Shown piece after piece: positions 1 through 5,653 of a stretch of DNA of 7,799 nucleotides. The DNA lies in assembly GCA_964415245.1 (NCBI GenBank), contig CAYQAJ010000242.1:1-7799 (forward strand), given 5' to 3'. Below the pieces are notes generated by a model. That model ran no database searches and was not told where the DNA came from. It saw only the letters and a list, made by a program, of their open reading frames with translations. Source of the DNA: CAYQAJ01 sp964415245 (GTDB lineage Bacteria > Planctomycetota > Planctomycetia > Pirellulales > Pirellulaceae). Positions within the stretch are counted from its first letter, which is position 1; the number at the start of each line of letters is the position of its first letter. Both the position numbers and the translations under genes were made by a program.

Positions 1-1
1 C

Positions 2-643
2 GTAGTTCAGTCGCCCGACCAGACTTTTGTCAAGCATTACGTCAAGCAAGACAAGCAGCTTTCCAAAACGCTCGTGCTTTTCGTTTGGCCTCAGCTTCTT
101 CCCGAATGCGTGCGCCTCATGCTGGGCAAGTCGCTTTCACCCCAGGCGAAGGAATGGGTTCGGTGCTTCTACAACTTTCTGGATCAGGAGTTCAGCATGA
201 AGGCGTTTACAACCGAAGTCTGGATTCTCGCGATTAGCACCGAAGCGCTTTGGCCGAACGGGATGAGCCATTGGGACATCCATCAGAAACACCGGGTGTG
301 GTGGGATTACAAGGAGCATTCTGTTCGGCCCCTGTATATCGCCTTTCGAGTCCAAGGCGCTCTTGACTCGATCTGCCGTGTAAGCCGAGTCGAACATGCA
401 GTTCCGATCATCGACTTGGTGCCGGAAATGCGGAACATCAAGCAACCCTGGCCGAAGAAGCCTGCGACCATCTGGCATTTTGGGCCTCGGGTGCCCCTTG
501 CGAGACGGCTCCGAACAGGAGCGGGAATGTACAACCGGCGAGTGCGGTGTGATCTCGATCTGCTGTTAACGTGCGAGACAGTTCAGCAGATTGAAGAGCA
601 GATGGGAAAGCGAAGGCATCCCGCGGAGAACGAAACTGAATAG
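2..643 (+). CDS. 3' part of an unrecognised protein, possibly with an EVE/PUA-like C-terminal module
   Basis: The frame is open from base 2 to the TAG at 641-643, giving 213 residues, so the gene very likely begins left of the window. A GTG at 74 is only an internal candidate start with no good ribosome binding site. The last ~110 residues have the look of a small beta-barrel domain: a strand containing YIAFRVQG, a valine/isoleucine-rich strand VPIIDLVPEM, then WHFGP and a conserved-looking RTGAGMYNRRVRCDLDLLLT near the end, followed by a charged tail. The YIAFR-type strand and the closing DLDLLLT strand remind me of C-terminal modules attached to nuclease-like or helicase-like proteins, with an EVE/ASCH-like fold, but this is from memory and weak. 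There is no signal peptide in the visible part. The product cannot be named; that it is a real coding region is fairly secure. Confidence 0.65.
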   Translation, partial: VVQSPDQTFVKHYVKQDKQLSKTLVLFVWPQLLPECVRLMLGKSLSPQAKEWVRCFYNFLDQEFSMKAFTTEVWILAISTEALWPNGMSHWDIHQKHRVWWDYKEHSVRPLYIAFRVQGALDSICRVSRVEHAVPIIDLVPEMRNIKQPWPKKPATIWHFGPRVPLARRLRTGAGMYNRRVRCDLDLLLTCETVQQIEEQMGKRRHPAENETE

Positions 644-683
644 GGCAGCTAAACAGGACGGATCCAATTTGTGACGATTCCAC

Positions 684-701
684 CAACGGTGAGAACCGTT
701 G
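684..701 (+). terminator. Hairpin downstream of the first gene, possible terminator or mRNA 3' stem
   Basis: CAACGGT (684-690) and ACCGTTG (695-701) pair perfectly around a GAGA loop, a GNRA-type tetraloop. It begins 41 bases after the stop of the upstream gene. No T-run follows, so it is not a canonical intrinsic terminator. It may protect the 3' end of the message or be chance. Confidence 0.3.
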
Positions 702-966
702 ACCTGCACACTGGCGCGGCGCACCTCACTCGCTGACTGAGACGTTTGAAGTTCTGCGAACATGCGCCCCAAGCGTGTCGCTCGATTCGCGCCGTCGATC
801 CCGACCGCTCCACCTCCCCCGAGTTTACCCGAATGCACTACGAGCGGGCAAATTGGCCGATCAGGTCTTCCGCCGCTGCCTGTCCCCACGGCCTAAAGGG
901 CCGATTCCGTCAGCCCAGGCCGACGCTGGGAACGTACGGAATGCTTACGCCCCCGTATGCCGGCTC

Positions 967-989
967 TCCACTGGGCTCGTCCCAGTGGA
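967..989. repeat. Perfect 9-bp inverted repeat hairpin
   Basis: TCCACTGGG (967-975) pairs exactly with CCCAGTGGA (981-989) around a five-base loop CTCGT. It lies 25 bases beyond the 3' end of the toxin pseudogene read on the minus strand, so it could serve as a transcript end for that gene. No T-tract follows on either strand. It may also be a dispersed repeat. Confidence 0.45.
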
Positions 990-1013
990 ATACACGACTG
1001 GGCGGCTACTGAG

Positions 1014-1313
1014 TCACGCGCGCCCGCGCCAGTAATCGGGCGAGCGACTTCCATGTGCTACCGCGACGACGTAAACGCAGCTCGATTGAATTTGCTACAC
1101 GATGCTGTAGGGAAACCGCTCCAGCACGGCCAAACGATTCTCCTCGTCGTACCGCGGAAACATTTCCGGGCTCGTCCCGATCAACTCGAGCATGCGGTCA
1201 ACTTCCGCCTCAAACCGCGATGCTGCCCGCGGGCTTCGTTGTCGATACCAGGCTATGGCCGCCGTGTATTCCGCCTGGGCCTCAGGGTGGAAAAGAACGC
1301 TAGCCACCCGCAT
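1014..1313 (-). pseudogene. RelE/ParE-family toxin interrupted by an in-frame TAG
   Basis: Read on the minus strand from the ATG at 1313-1311, the first 72 residues match the RelE/ParE toxin pattern: a first strand VLFHPEAQAEY, the AWYRQRSPRAASRFEAEVDR helix, and PEMFPRYDEENRLAVLERFPYSIV. The frame then meets TAG (plus-strand CTA at 1095-1097). Reading through it continues for 26 residues as QIQSSCVYVVAVAHGSR and then SPDYWRGRA, ending at TGA (1016-1014). This is the standard family C-terminus (YVVAVAHGSR, then a tail ending in YW). Family members usually have tyrosine right after the FPYSIV-type strand, so one TAC-to-TAG change explains the break. Restored length would be 99 residues, normal for the family. 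The toxin acts on ribosome-associated mRNA (RelE) or gyrase (ParE); this sequence does not tell which. Without the last strands it is probably inactive unless the stop is suppressed. Confidence 0.85.
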
Positions 1314-1404
1314 TCTCCGGCGCGCCGTCTCTGACTTCGTTCCAGGGGACCGGCGTTACCTTGCCGGAGCGCAGCTCGTCGGACCGTCGGCGGTTCGTCC
1401 CCCA
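1300..1404 (-). pseudogene. C-terminal remnant of the partner antitoxin (addiction module component type)
   Basis: Immediately upstream of the toxin, in a frame ending at TAG (1302-1300), the minus strand reads WGTNRRRSDELRSGKVTPVP and then WNEVRDGAPENAGG. The string RRSDELRSGKVTPVPWNEVR matches the C-terminal tail of small addiction-module antitoxins of the Unstab_antitox/TIGR02574 type, where a W..E(I/L)xRRxxEL helix is followed by SGKV..(I/V)PW.EV. Its stop lies inside the toxin gene, a 14-base overlap, as expected for co-translated antitoxin-toxin pairs. The N-terminal ~40-50 residues are missing: upstream of about base 1405 the DNA instead codes for ISKra4 transposase in another frame. 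No start remains, so no antitoxin can be made from this copy. Confidence 0.7.
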
Positions 1405-1876
1405 CCCCGGCCAGCGGCCCCCGCATCTGTTGGCGATCCGCGAAACAACGCGGCAGAGAGGGGTGCGGATCGGCGGCGTGCGAAGTCGTTTTCATGCGGA
1501 AAAAACCGGCCGTTTTCGTCTCTCGCCAGTGCGGCTGGTGTACCCCTGGACCTTGCTCGGCGGCGCGGGTTTGCATTCGTCCCCCGTCGACCTCGACGCC
1601 AGCCAACTGCGGGCTGGGTGCGACACGCCGCGGGACGCGCGGCAGCGGTGCCGAGGCGTAGCTCTCGGTCTTGCGGTCCCGCTCCGTCTGCAGCTCCCCG
1701 CCGATCCGGACGGTGAGGTTCCGCAGATGCCGGCCGGAAATGCGAATGCCTTCCACTTCTTGGGCAAACTTCGCTCCCCACTCGAAGCCCGCCGCATGAC
1801 CGCCGCAGAGCATCAACTTCTGGATCACCCCCGGACTGTACGAACTACCGTCGATCTGCAACGCGCGACGCTGAGG
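1405..1876 (-). pseudogene. ISKra4 transposase, central frame, cut off at its 3' end
   Basis: After the frame change the minus strand reads PQRRALQIDGSSYSPGVIQK, followed by a helix-turn-helix-like stretch (EVEGIRISGRHLRNLTVRIG), then VEVDGGRMQTR, HWRETKTAGFFRMK and ADPHPSLPRCFADRQQM. In ISKra4 transposases the V(E)VDGGR strand carries the first catalytic aspartate and is followed by HWRE.K, so the N-terminal part of the DDE catalytic core is present. The rest of the core, with the second Asp, the Glu and the helical insertion, is absent: near base 1405 the sequence becomes antitoxin coding sequence. The frame stays open to 1253 only because it runs on through the antitoxin and toxin genes out of frame. 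Confidence 0.75.
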
Positions 1877-2240
1877 GAAAAAAATCCCGGTGGCAAACCG
1901 GGCAGTGAAACCGCGGCTCCCTCAGCGGCAAGTCGCCGTCCACCGTTTGCAGCAACCGCTCTTTCGGCTCGGGCGCCGGTTCACACCGCGACTGGCAACT
2001 CGGACAGGCTTGCCGCGATTCGAGCTGTTGACCTTGTTGCGCCGTCAACCGGGCGTCGACGTCCCGCGCCACCATCCGCCCCACGCGATGACCATACTTC
2101 TCGATCTCCGCGAACGTGGTCGCCAGCGTCGGCCCCTCCGCACCATACTCCTCCGCTGCCAGCAATGCCACCAACTCCTGGTACTTCGCCAACACCGCCG
2201 GCGACAACGGAACGTTCTCCTTGCGAGCATCCTTGCTCAT
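1845..2240 (-). pseudogene. ISKra4 transposase, N-terminal frame (before the frameshift)
   Basis: Minus-strand frame starting at ATG 2240-2238, preceded by GGCGGGGAAACTATC, whose GGGGA is a plausible ribosome binding site; 131 codons to TAG at 1847-1845. It opens with MSKDARKENVPLSPAVLAKY, has a long helical region with an ATTFAEIEKYGHRVGRMVARDVD-like segment, and then a Cys4 zinc-finger-like pair, CPSC and FHCPVC, about 45 residues apart. This order (helical N-terminus, Cys4, then a segment ending RDFFP) is the ISKra4 layout. After RDFFP the native sequence continues in the other frame, so the last ~10 residues of this frame (SASRVADRR) are out-of-frame. The frame switch needs the loss of one base at the T7 run (plus-strand A7, 1878-1884). 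Confidence 0.75.
1878..1884 (-). other. T7 homopolymer where the transposase frame changes by one base
   Basis: Minus strand CGG GAT TTT TTT CCC TCA reads RDFFPS in the first frame. Removing one T gives GAT TTT TTC CCT CAG, reading RDFFPQRRALQIDGSSYSPG, the expected continuation. So the run is one base too long, or ribosomes or RNA polymerase slip here. Natural decay, a sequencing homopolymer error, transcriptional slippage on T7, or +1 slippage at CCC-T all fit. Confidence 0.7.
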
Positions 2241-2260
2241 GATAGTTTCCCCGCCAAAGG

Positions 2261-3454
2261 TCAGAGATTGCCCACGCTCACACACAATCTACGATCCCAC
2301 GCCAAAATCGACCACTCCAACATGCACCCCCTCCAAAACCGCAGAAGTCCGTTCCTGCACCCAACGAGCCGCAGGTCGTCCCACTGCGCGGTCTTCAGCG
2401 GCTTTTCTCGTGGTACGAGGACCGCGTAGTCCTTGGTGCTCGACCAGGTTGATTTGCGACGACCGTATTCCCCGTGGCCGCGGTAACATGGCCGCATGAG
2501 GTGGGCTCGTACCAGCTCGTGCGTCCACAGACCCGTTTGTGATTTGGCCGGCGCCGGTGCGTTTTCGTCGTCGTTCAGTCGCCGGGCAATTTCGTTGATC
2601 GACAGGCCATCCTCGGCGAACCAGCGGAATATGCGCCGGACGTACTCGGCCGCCTCCTCATCGACCGCGATCTTCTGGGCTGGTCGATTCCGCTTCGTGA
2701 CCAACCCCGGTACGTCTTCTCCTCGGAATCCGATCGGCAGACAGCCGATTACCATTTTGCGGTCAAACAGGCCCTCGTGTGCGGCCCGAACGTTGTCTGC
2801 GTAGACGCCGACGGCGTCCTCGTCGAGGGAACAGAAAATCGAAAGAAGGGTGCGCCAACGGTCGCCGCTAGCGGTGTCGATGTTGTTCTTAACGAAGATG
2901 CAGCGAATGCCCCTGCCGGCAAGGTTCTCTTCCACAAACTGAAGGGCTCGATAGGTCTTGCGAAACAGCCGATTGGTGGCGAACGCCAGGAATACGGCAA
3001 ATCGTCGTTCGGCGTTCGCGGCCCGCAGGGCATCGAGTCCGGGTCGTCGATTCTTAAAGCCACGCACCCCAATATCGTAGAATACGAGTTCTCGAGGAAT
3101 GAAGACACCGAGCCGCTCCGCCGCCTCGAGCAACGAGCGAAGTTGGTCGGCGATCGAGTGCTGAAAACGAGTGGAGTAGCGAGCGTAGGCCGCTCCGATT
3201 GCCTTGGCCAGATTTCGTGGGAGGCGTTTGTGATGCTCGGCAAGGAGAGCGTCGATTTCCGATTCCGTCCGCGCGATCAGTTCGCGCCGGTCACGCTCGA
3301 TGTCAGCCTTGCTTCGACGGACCTTGCCGGGGCGCTTTCGTCGCCGCGTGCACGCCGGCGGAATCACGGCGACGAGCTCGCCAGGTGCCGGAAATGGAAG
3401 GGGTGTCCGGTTGCGTTTGGGCGGGGCAAAATGAGATACTGATTCGCGCTGCAA
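2261..3454 (-). pseudogene. Large serine recombinase (resolvase plus recombinase domains), 3' end replaced
   Basis: Site-specific serine recombinase. The resolvase domain (about residues 89-225 from the TTG at 3454-3452) has AAYARYSTRFQHSIADQ, with the likely nucleophile Ser94, followed by FYDIGVRGFKNRRPGLDALR and an AFATNRLFRKTYRALQFVEE motif. The Recombinase (PF07508-like) domain follows: IGCLPIGFRG (about 236-245), KIAVDEEAAEYVRRIFRWFAEDG, SINEIARRLND, THELVRAHLMRPCYRGHGEY and PREKPLKTAQWDDLRLV (to about 364). After codon 364 (about base 2362) I expected a DELW-type segment, zinc ribbon and coiled coil. Instead it runs into low-complexity Trp/Arg/Gly-rich sequence and a TGA at 2263-2261, 33 codons later, in what is probably IS DNA. 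An unusual basic stretch of ~88 residues precedes the resolvase domain. The start is uncertain: the frame is open back to 3661, with TTG 3454 and GTG 3367 as candidates and no clear ribosome binding site. The catalytic domain is intact, but DNA binding is probably impaired. Confidence 0.8.
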
Positions 3455-3796
3455 GTTGTCCCGGTTTTGTCCCGGTCGGCGACCTCCACGACCAGAATTG
3501 ACCGGAAACAACCAGCAACAACCAGACGACCGAAAGTGCCGCGTACAACGGAGGTTAGATCGCAAGTCCTTGGGCGTCAGGAGTTTGCCGAAAACGGCCG
3601 TGGCGAGTCCCGTGCCATCCGCTCGGATACAAACGGACCCCGAAGCAACACCGGTTCGCACGCGCCCCCTTCAGCAGCCACGCGCGGGCCGCACTGGATG
3701 CAGCCGGTCGCGCCGCCGGCGTCAGCAGCGCGCGCATTGCCATGACCATCGTGGGGCGGCCAGCGTTATTGCGACCGCAGGAAAAGGGAGTGTGGG
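3455..3796. other. Spacer between divergent recombinase and small-protein genes, with short direct repeats
   Basis: No convincing gene. The recombinase frame stays open through much of this stretch but carries no recognisable sequence. Next to the recombinase start are two copies of TTGTCCCGGT (3456-3465 and 3467-3476, 11-base spacing), and further out two copies of AACAACCAG (3507-3515 and 3517-3525, 10-base spacing). About one helical turn of spacing fits an operator, but no regulator is known. The rest holds only GC-rich sequence and a minor GCCG/CGGC stem at 3587-3598. Confidence 0.4.
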
Positions 3797-3988
3797 ATGA
3801 AACTCGATCTGAACGAAGAACAACTGAAGATTCTGCTCGATCTGCTGGACTCGCGGATTCGAGAGATCCACCCCGAGATCAGACGCAGCCGCGTACACTC
3901 CTTTCACGACCAATTGGCGCGCGATCTCGAGATGCTGCATGAGTTGCAGGAACACCTGAAGAAGATGCAACAAGGTGAGGAGGCCTGA
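3797..3988 (+). CDS. Small acidic helical protein, 63 residues, function unknown
   Basis: ATG at 3797 with a good ribosome binding site (AGGGAG at 3785-3790, six bases upstream), ending at TGA 3986-3988. The protein is leucine- and charge-rich with no Cys or Trp. MKLDLNEEQLKILLDLLDSR would form an amphipathic helix, then IREIHPEIRRSRVHSFHDQL contains a short break, then ARDLEMLHELQEHLKKMQQG forms a second long helix. This is a helical hairpin with heptad-like leucines, so it may dimerise. I recall similar 55-70 residue proteins of the form M-K-(L/I)-x-L-(T/N)-x-E-Q in several phyla, including planctomycetes, all uncharacterised. It is transcribed away from the recombinase and converges on the SRPBCC gene. 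Base use and the ribosome binding site support a real gene; no function can be given. Confidence 0.75.
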   Translation: MKLDLNEEQLKILLDLLDSRIREIHPEIRRSRVHSFHDQLARDLEMLHELQEHLKKMQQGEEA

Positions 3989-4089
3989 CAGCCCGCGACG
4001 GATACGCCGAGTCGCCGCGAGCGCCGTCCAGCCCTTGACCCGGAAGTTGAGCGACTCGGCCGGTCGAGCCTGCGACGAACAGCAGAAAC

Positions 4090-4112
4090 GGGGGAATGCT
4101 GCTCATTCCCCC
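4090..4112. repeat. Perfect 9-bp hairpin between convergent genes
   Basis: GGGGGAATG (4090-4098) and CATTCCCCC (4104-4112) pair exactly around CTGCT. It sits between the 3' ends of the 63-residue gene (+) and the SRPBCC gene (-), so it could end transcripts from both. It lacks a clear T-tract on either strand. It is flanked by AGCAGAA (4081-4087) and TTCTGC (4132-4137), which could extend the pairing and suggest a larger dispersed repeat. Confidence 0.45.
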
Positions 4113-4154
4113 AAGAGTAGCATGCCCCTTCTTCTGCCGGGACGCGGCGATTGC

Positions 4155-4168
4155 CCCCGCCATCGGGG
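4155..4168 (-). terminator. Short GC hairpin just past the SRPBCC stop
   Basis: CCCCG (4155-4159) and CGGGG (4164-4168) pair around CCAT, 15 bases beyond the SRPBCC stop on the minus strand. It has no T-run, so a terminator role is only possible. The nearby 9-bp hairpin at 4090-4112 is the stronger structure. Confidence 0.25.
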
Positions 4169-4183
4169 CGGCGCGATTCGGGG

Positions 4184-4609
4184 TCATTCCTTGAAGAACG
4201 GGCCTGGGGCGTTGCCTTCGCAGTACGACTTCAGGTGGTACATCAGCGCGCCCCAGGTGGTGTTCGTTTCGGCGAACGTGCCGCGGACCGATGGCCAGCC
4301 GGCGTGGCGAAATTTCGTAAGCGTGCCGCCATCGACTTTTTTGAGCTGCCACGAGATGCGGGTATTCAGCCAGCTTTCGTAGTCGCCCACGCAGGTCCAG
4401 TCGACGCGACGGTTCGGACGGAGGGCGTCGATTCGCATGCGGAACACGACTGCGCGGTTGTAGAACCCGAACACCGCGATGCTGCCCACGATCGGCTCAG
4501 CGCTCGCATCGGGCGTCCACCAGCCGCGTAGCCCTTCGGTCGTGGTGAGCGCCTCGTACACGCGCTCGGGTGGCGCGTCGATCCGAATCTCGTGATACAG
4601 CGTGGCCAC
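4184..4609 (-). CDS. SRPBCC / AHSA1-like (START-fold) protein
   Basis: GTG start at 4609-4607, giving 141 residues, the usual length of stand-alone AHSA1-type proteins. GAGGAG lies nine bases upstream. An upstream in-frame extension to 4819 exists but reads as low-complexity sequence, whereas MATLYHEIRIDAPPERVYEA is the classic beginning of the family: beta strand, then IDAPPERVYEALTTTEGLRGWW. Other family signs are the hydrophobic strands VGSIAVFGFYNRAVVFRMRI, a WTCVGDY strand, and the C-terminal helix WGALMYHLKSYCEGN. The domain forms a helix-grip cavity that binds hydrophobic ligands or, in Aha1, the Hsp90 middle domain. The ligand here cannot be read from sequence. No signal peptide, so cytoplasmic. 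It is divergent from the metallopeptidase gene and convergent with the 63-residue gene, so it is monocistronic. Confidence 0.85.
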   Translation of the reverse strand: MATLYHEIRIDAPPERVYEALTTTEGLRGWWTPDASAEPIVGSIAVFGFYNRAVVFRMRIDALRPNRRVDWTCVGDYESWLNTRISWQLKKVDGGTLTKFRHAGWPSVRGTFAETNTTWGALMYHLKSYCEGNAPGPFFKE

Positions 4610-4724
4610 GACTGGGAGCTCCTCGATCAGCGGCCCGTCGACACGCACAATCGGGTTTGCGGACGGGACGCTGAGAATGCCTGCCGCGGGGCCGAGCCCC
4701 TCGCACTCTGGTTGGCGTTCGTTG

Positions 4725-4730
4725 ATTATA
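4725..4730 (-). promoter_or_regulatory. Possible -10 box for the SRPBCC gene
   Basis: The minus strand has an exact TATAAT at 4730-4725 in the 204-base divergent intergenic region, about 115 bases upstream of the GTG start. No good -35 box is seen at 16-18 bases. It stands out in an otherwise GC-rich spacer, but this is weak support for a promoter. Confidence 0.3.
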
Positions 4731-4801
4731 CCGCTACGTGGAGGTCGGGGGCGACCGATTCTGCACAAAGGCGAATGCGTGAAACGGGCGGCGGCGTGTG
4801 G

Positions 4802-4807
4802 TAATAT
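4802..4807 (+). promoter_or_regulatory. Possible -10 box of a leaderless metallopeptidase transcript
   Basis: TAATAT at 4802-4807 lies six bases before the ATG at 4814, and no purine-rich ribosome binding site precedes that ATG. A transcript starting at or next to the ATG would be leaderless. No convincing -35 box is visible. Confidence 0.25.
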
Positions 4808-4813
4808 GTGCTC

Positions 4814-5638
4814 ATGCAAGACGTCGAGACGATTTTCTGTCGACGATTCGCTGGTCTCGCCGGCACGGCTTCGGTGTTTGCTTTCTTGGTCGTTCTGTCG
4901 ATTGGATGGGTTGTTGGCGCCGCGGTCGGGGCGAAGGCTTGCGACAAGGACAAGGCCGGAGAATCAACCAGCGCCGACGAGAGCGATTCGCCCGCGTTCG
5001 AGCCCACCGATGCGTACGACGTACACGACGTGCTCGGTTGGCGGGTGCTGGTCAATCGGCGGATCAAGGAAGAGCAGGCGGAGTTGTGCGGCGAGACGTT
5101 GACGCTCTTGCAGCAGCAGCTTTATCTGGTGACGCGCGTGGTGCCGGCCGAGGCACTGGGCAAATTGAAGCAGGTGACGATCTGGGTCGAGGAGGCCGAG
5201 CCGCACCATCCGTGCATGGCTTATCATCCCGACGCCGCGTGGCTGCGCGATCACGACATGAATCCCGACAAGGGGCGGTGCGTCGAGCTGGCCAACGCCC
5301 GGGCGTTCCTCGACTGGACGATCCAACAGCCGTACATGGTGTTGCACGAGCTGGCGCACGCTTACCATGATCAGTTCCTGGGCGGGTTCGACAACGCCGA
5401 GATTCGCGCCGCGTACGACGAGGCGATGAAAGAGAAACGATACGACGAAGTGCTGCGGTATAGCGGCAAGCGGGAGCGGGCCTATGCGGCCACGAATCCC
5501 ATGGAGTACTTCGCCGAGCTGAGTGAAGCCTACTTGGGCACGAACGATTTCTACCCGTTCGTGCGCAGCGAATTGAAGGAGCACGATCCGCGAGGATATG
5601 CGGCGCTGGAGGAGCTTTGGGGAAGCAGGGAGGAGTGA
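4814..5638 (+). CDS. Membrane-anchored or secreted HExxH zinc metallopeptidase (MtfA/lethal-factor-like)
   Basis: 274 residues from ATG 4814. An in-frame TAA at 4802-4804 leaves only GTG 4808 or ATG 4814 as N-terminal starts. Residues 17-39 form a hydrophobic segment after an Arg pair (CRRF), ending VGAKACDKD: a signal peptide with cleavage after AKA, or a membrane anchor. An acidic linker (about 44-66) follows, then the domain. HELAH at 178-182 within MVLHELAHAYHDQ is a zinc-binding HExxH helix with Glu179 as catalytic base. NPMEYFAELSEAY (228-240) looks like the glutamate-containing third-ligand helix of MtfA and anthrax lethal factor-type gluzincins (E231 or E235; E235 fits better). All key residues appear intact, so an active peptidase acting outside the cytoplasm is likely; the substrate is unknown. 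It precedes the CBM9-like gene by 110 bases, interrupted by the repeat at 5654-5718. Confidence 0.8.
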   Translation: MQDVETIFCRRFAGLAGTASVFAFLVVLSIGWVVGAAVGAKACDKDKAGESTSADESDSPAFEPTDAYDVHDVLGWRVLVNRRIKEEQAELCGETLTLLQQQLYLVTRVVPAEALGKLKQVTIWVEEAEPHHPCMAYHPDAAWLRDHDMNPDKGRCVELANARAFLDWTIQQPYMVLHELAHAYHDQFLGGFDNAEIRAAYDEAMKEKRYDEVLRYSGKRERAYAATNPMEYFAELSEAYLGTNDFYPFVRSELKEHDPRGYAALEELWGSREE

Positions 5639-5653
5639 TGACGCAAACGATCG

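Larger units (their letters stand above)
644..1013. other. Gene-free spacer with clustered short hairpins
   Basis: I see no convincing coding frame here. The open frames are arginine/proline-rich GC-driven reading frames without domain signals. The right half holds three closely spaced inverted repeats: CGGCC/GGCCG around TAAAG (about 892-906), a nested stem ATTCCGT/ACGGAAT (904-910 with 936-942) enclosing CCCAG/CTGGG (914-918 with 926-930), and a perfect 9-bp stem at 967-989. These look like dispersed intergenic repeats rather than parts of a gene. Confidence 0.5.
1405..2331 (-). mobile_element. Truncated ISKra4-family insertion sequence remnant
   Basis: The region codes on the minus strand for the N-terminal and middle part of an ISKra4-type transposase, in two frames. 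The 3' part of the element, including the rest of the transposase and its terminal repeat, is missing where antitoxin sequence begins (about 1405, plus or minus 20 bases). The 5' boundary is not defined by a visible target duplication. I place it tentatively at the GGGGG run (minus strand 2331-2327), between the transposase start and the point near 2362 where the recombinase stops looking native. Because only one end could remain, no terminal inverted repeat pair can be checked here. The element is probably not mobile on its own. Confidence 0.7.

Noticed and set aside
889..989. CRISPR array
   Set aside because: The hairpins differ from each other and there is no repeat-spacer periodicity.
780..1000. 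Possible group II intron or structured RNA end
   Set aside because: The spacer has several stems, but no domain V-like hairpin or reverse transcriptase motif was found.
746..1035. Overlapping plus-strand open frames of 86-88 codons
   Set aside because: They run through the hairpin cluster, have no ribosome binding site or recognisable domain, and look GC-driven.
957..1334. Plus-strand open frame of 125 codons
   Set aside because: It is the antisense shadow of the RelE/ParE toxin, whose family pattern is clear on the minus strand.
1361..2242. Long plus-strand open frame (293 codons)
   Set aside because: It is antisense to the ISKra4 transposase, is rich in Pro, Arg, Ser and Thr, and shows no domain; the minus strand has the clear family match.
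2777..3442. Plus-strand open frame of 221 codons
   Set aside because: It is antisense to the serine recombinase, which has catalytic motifs on the other strand.
4610..4819. N-terminal extension of the SRPBCC protein back to base 4819
   Set aside because: The extension is low-complexity and crosses the possible promoter; the family begins at the GTG at 4609, which has a GAGGAG upstream.
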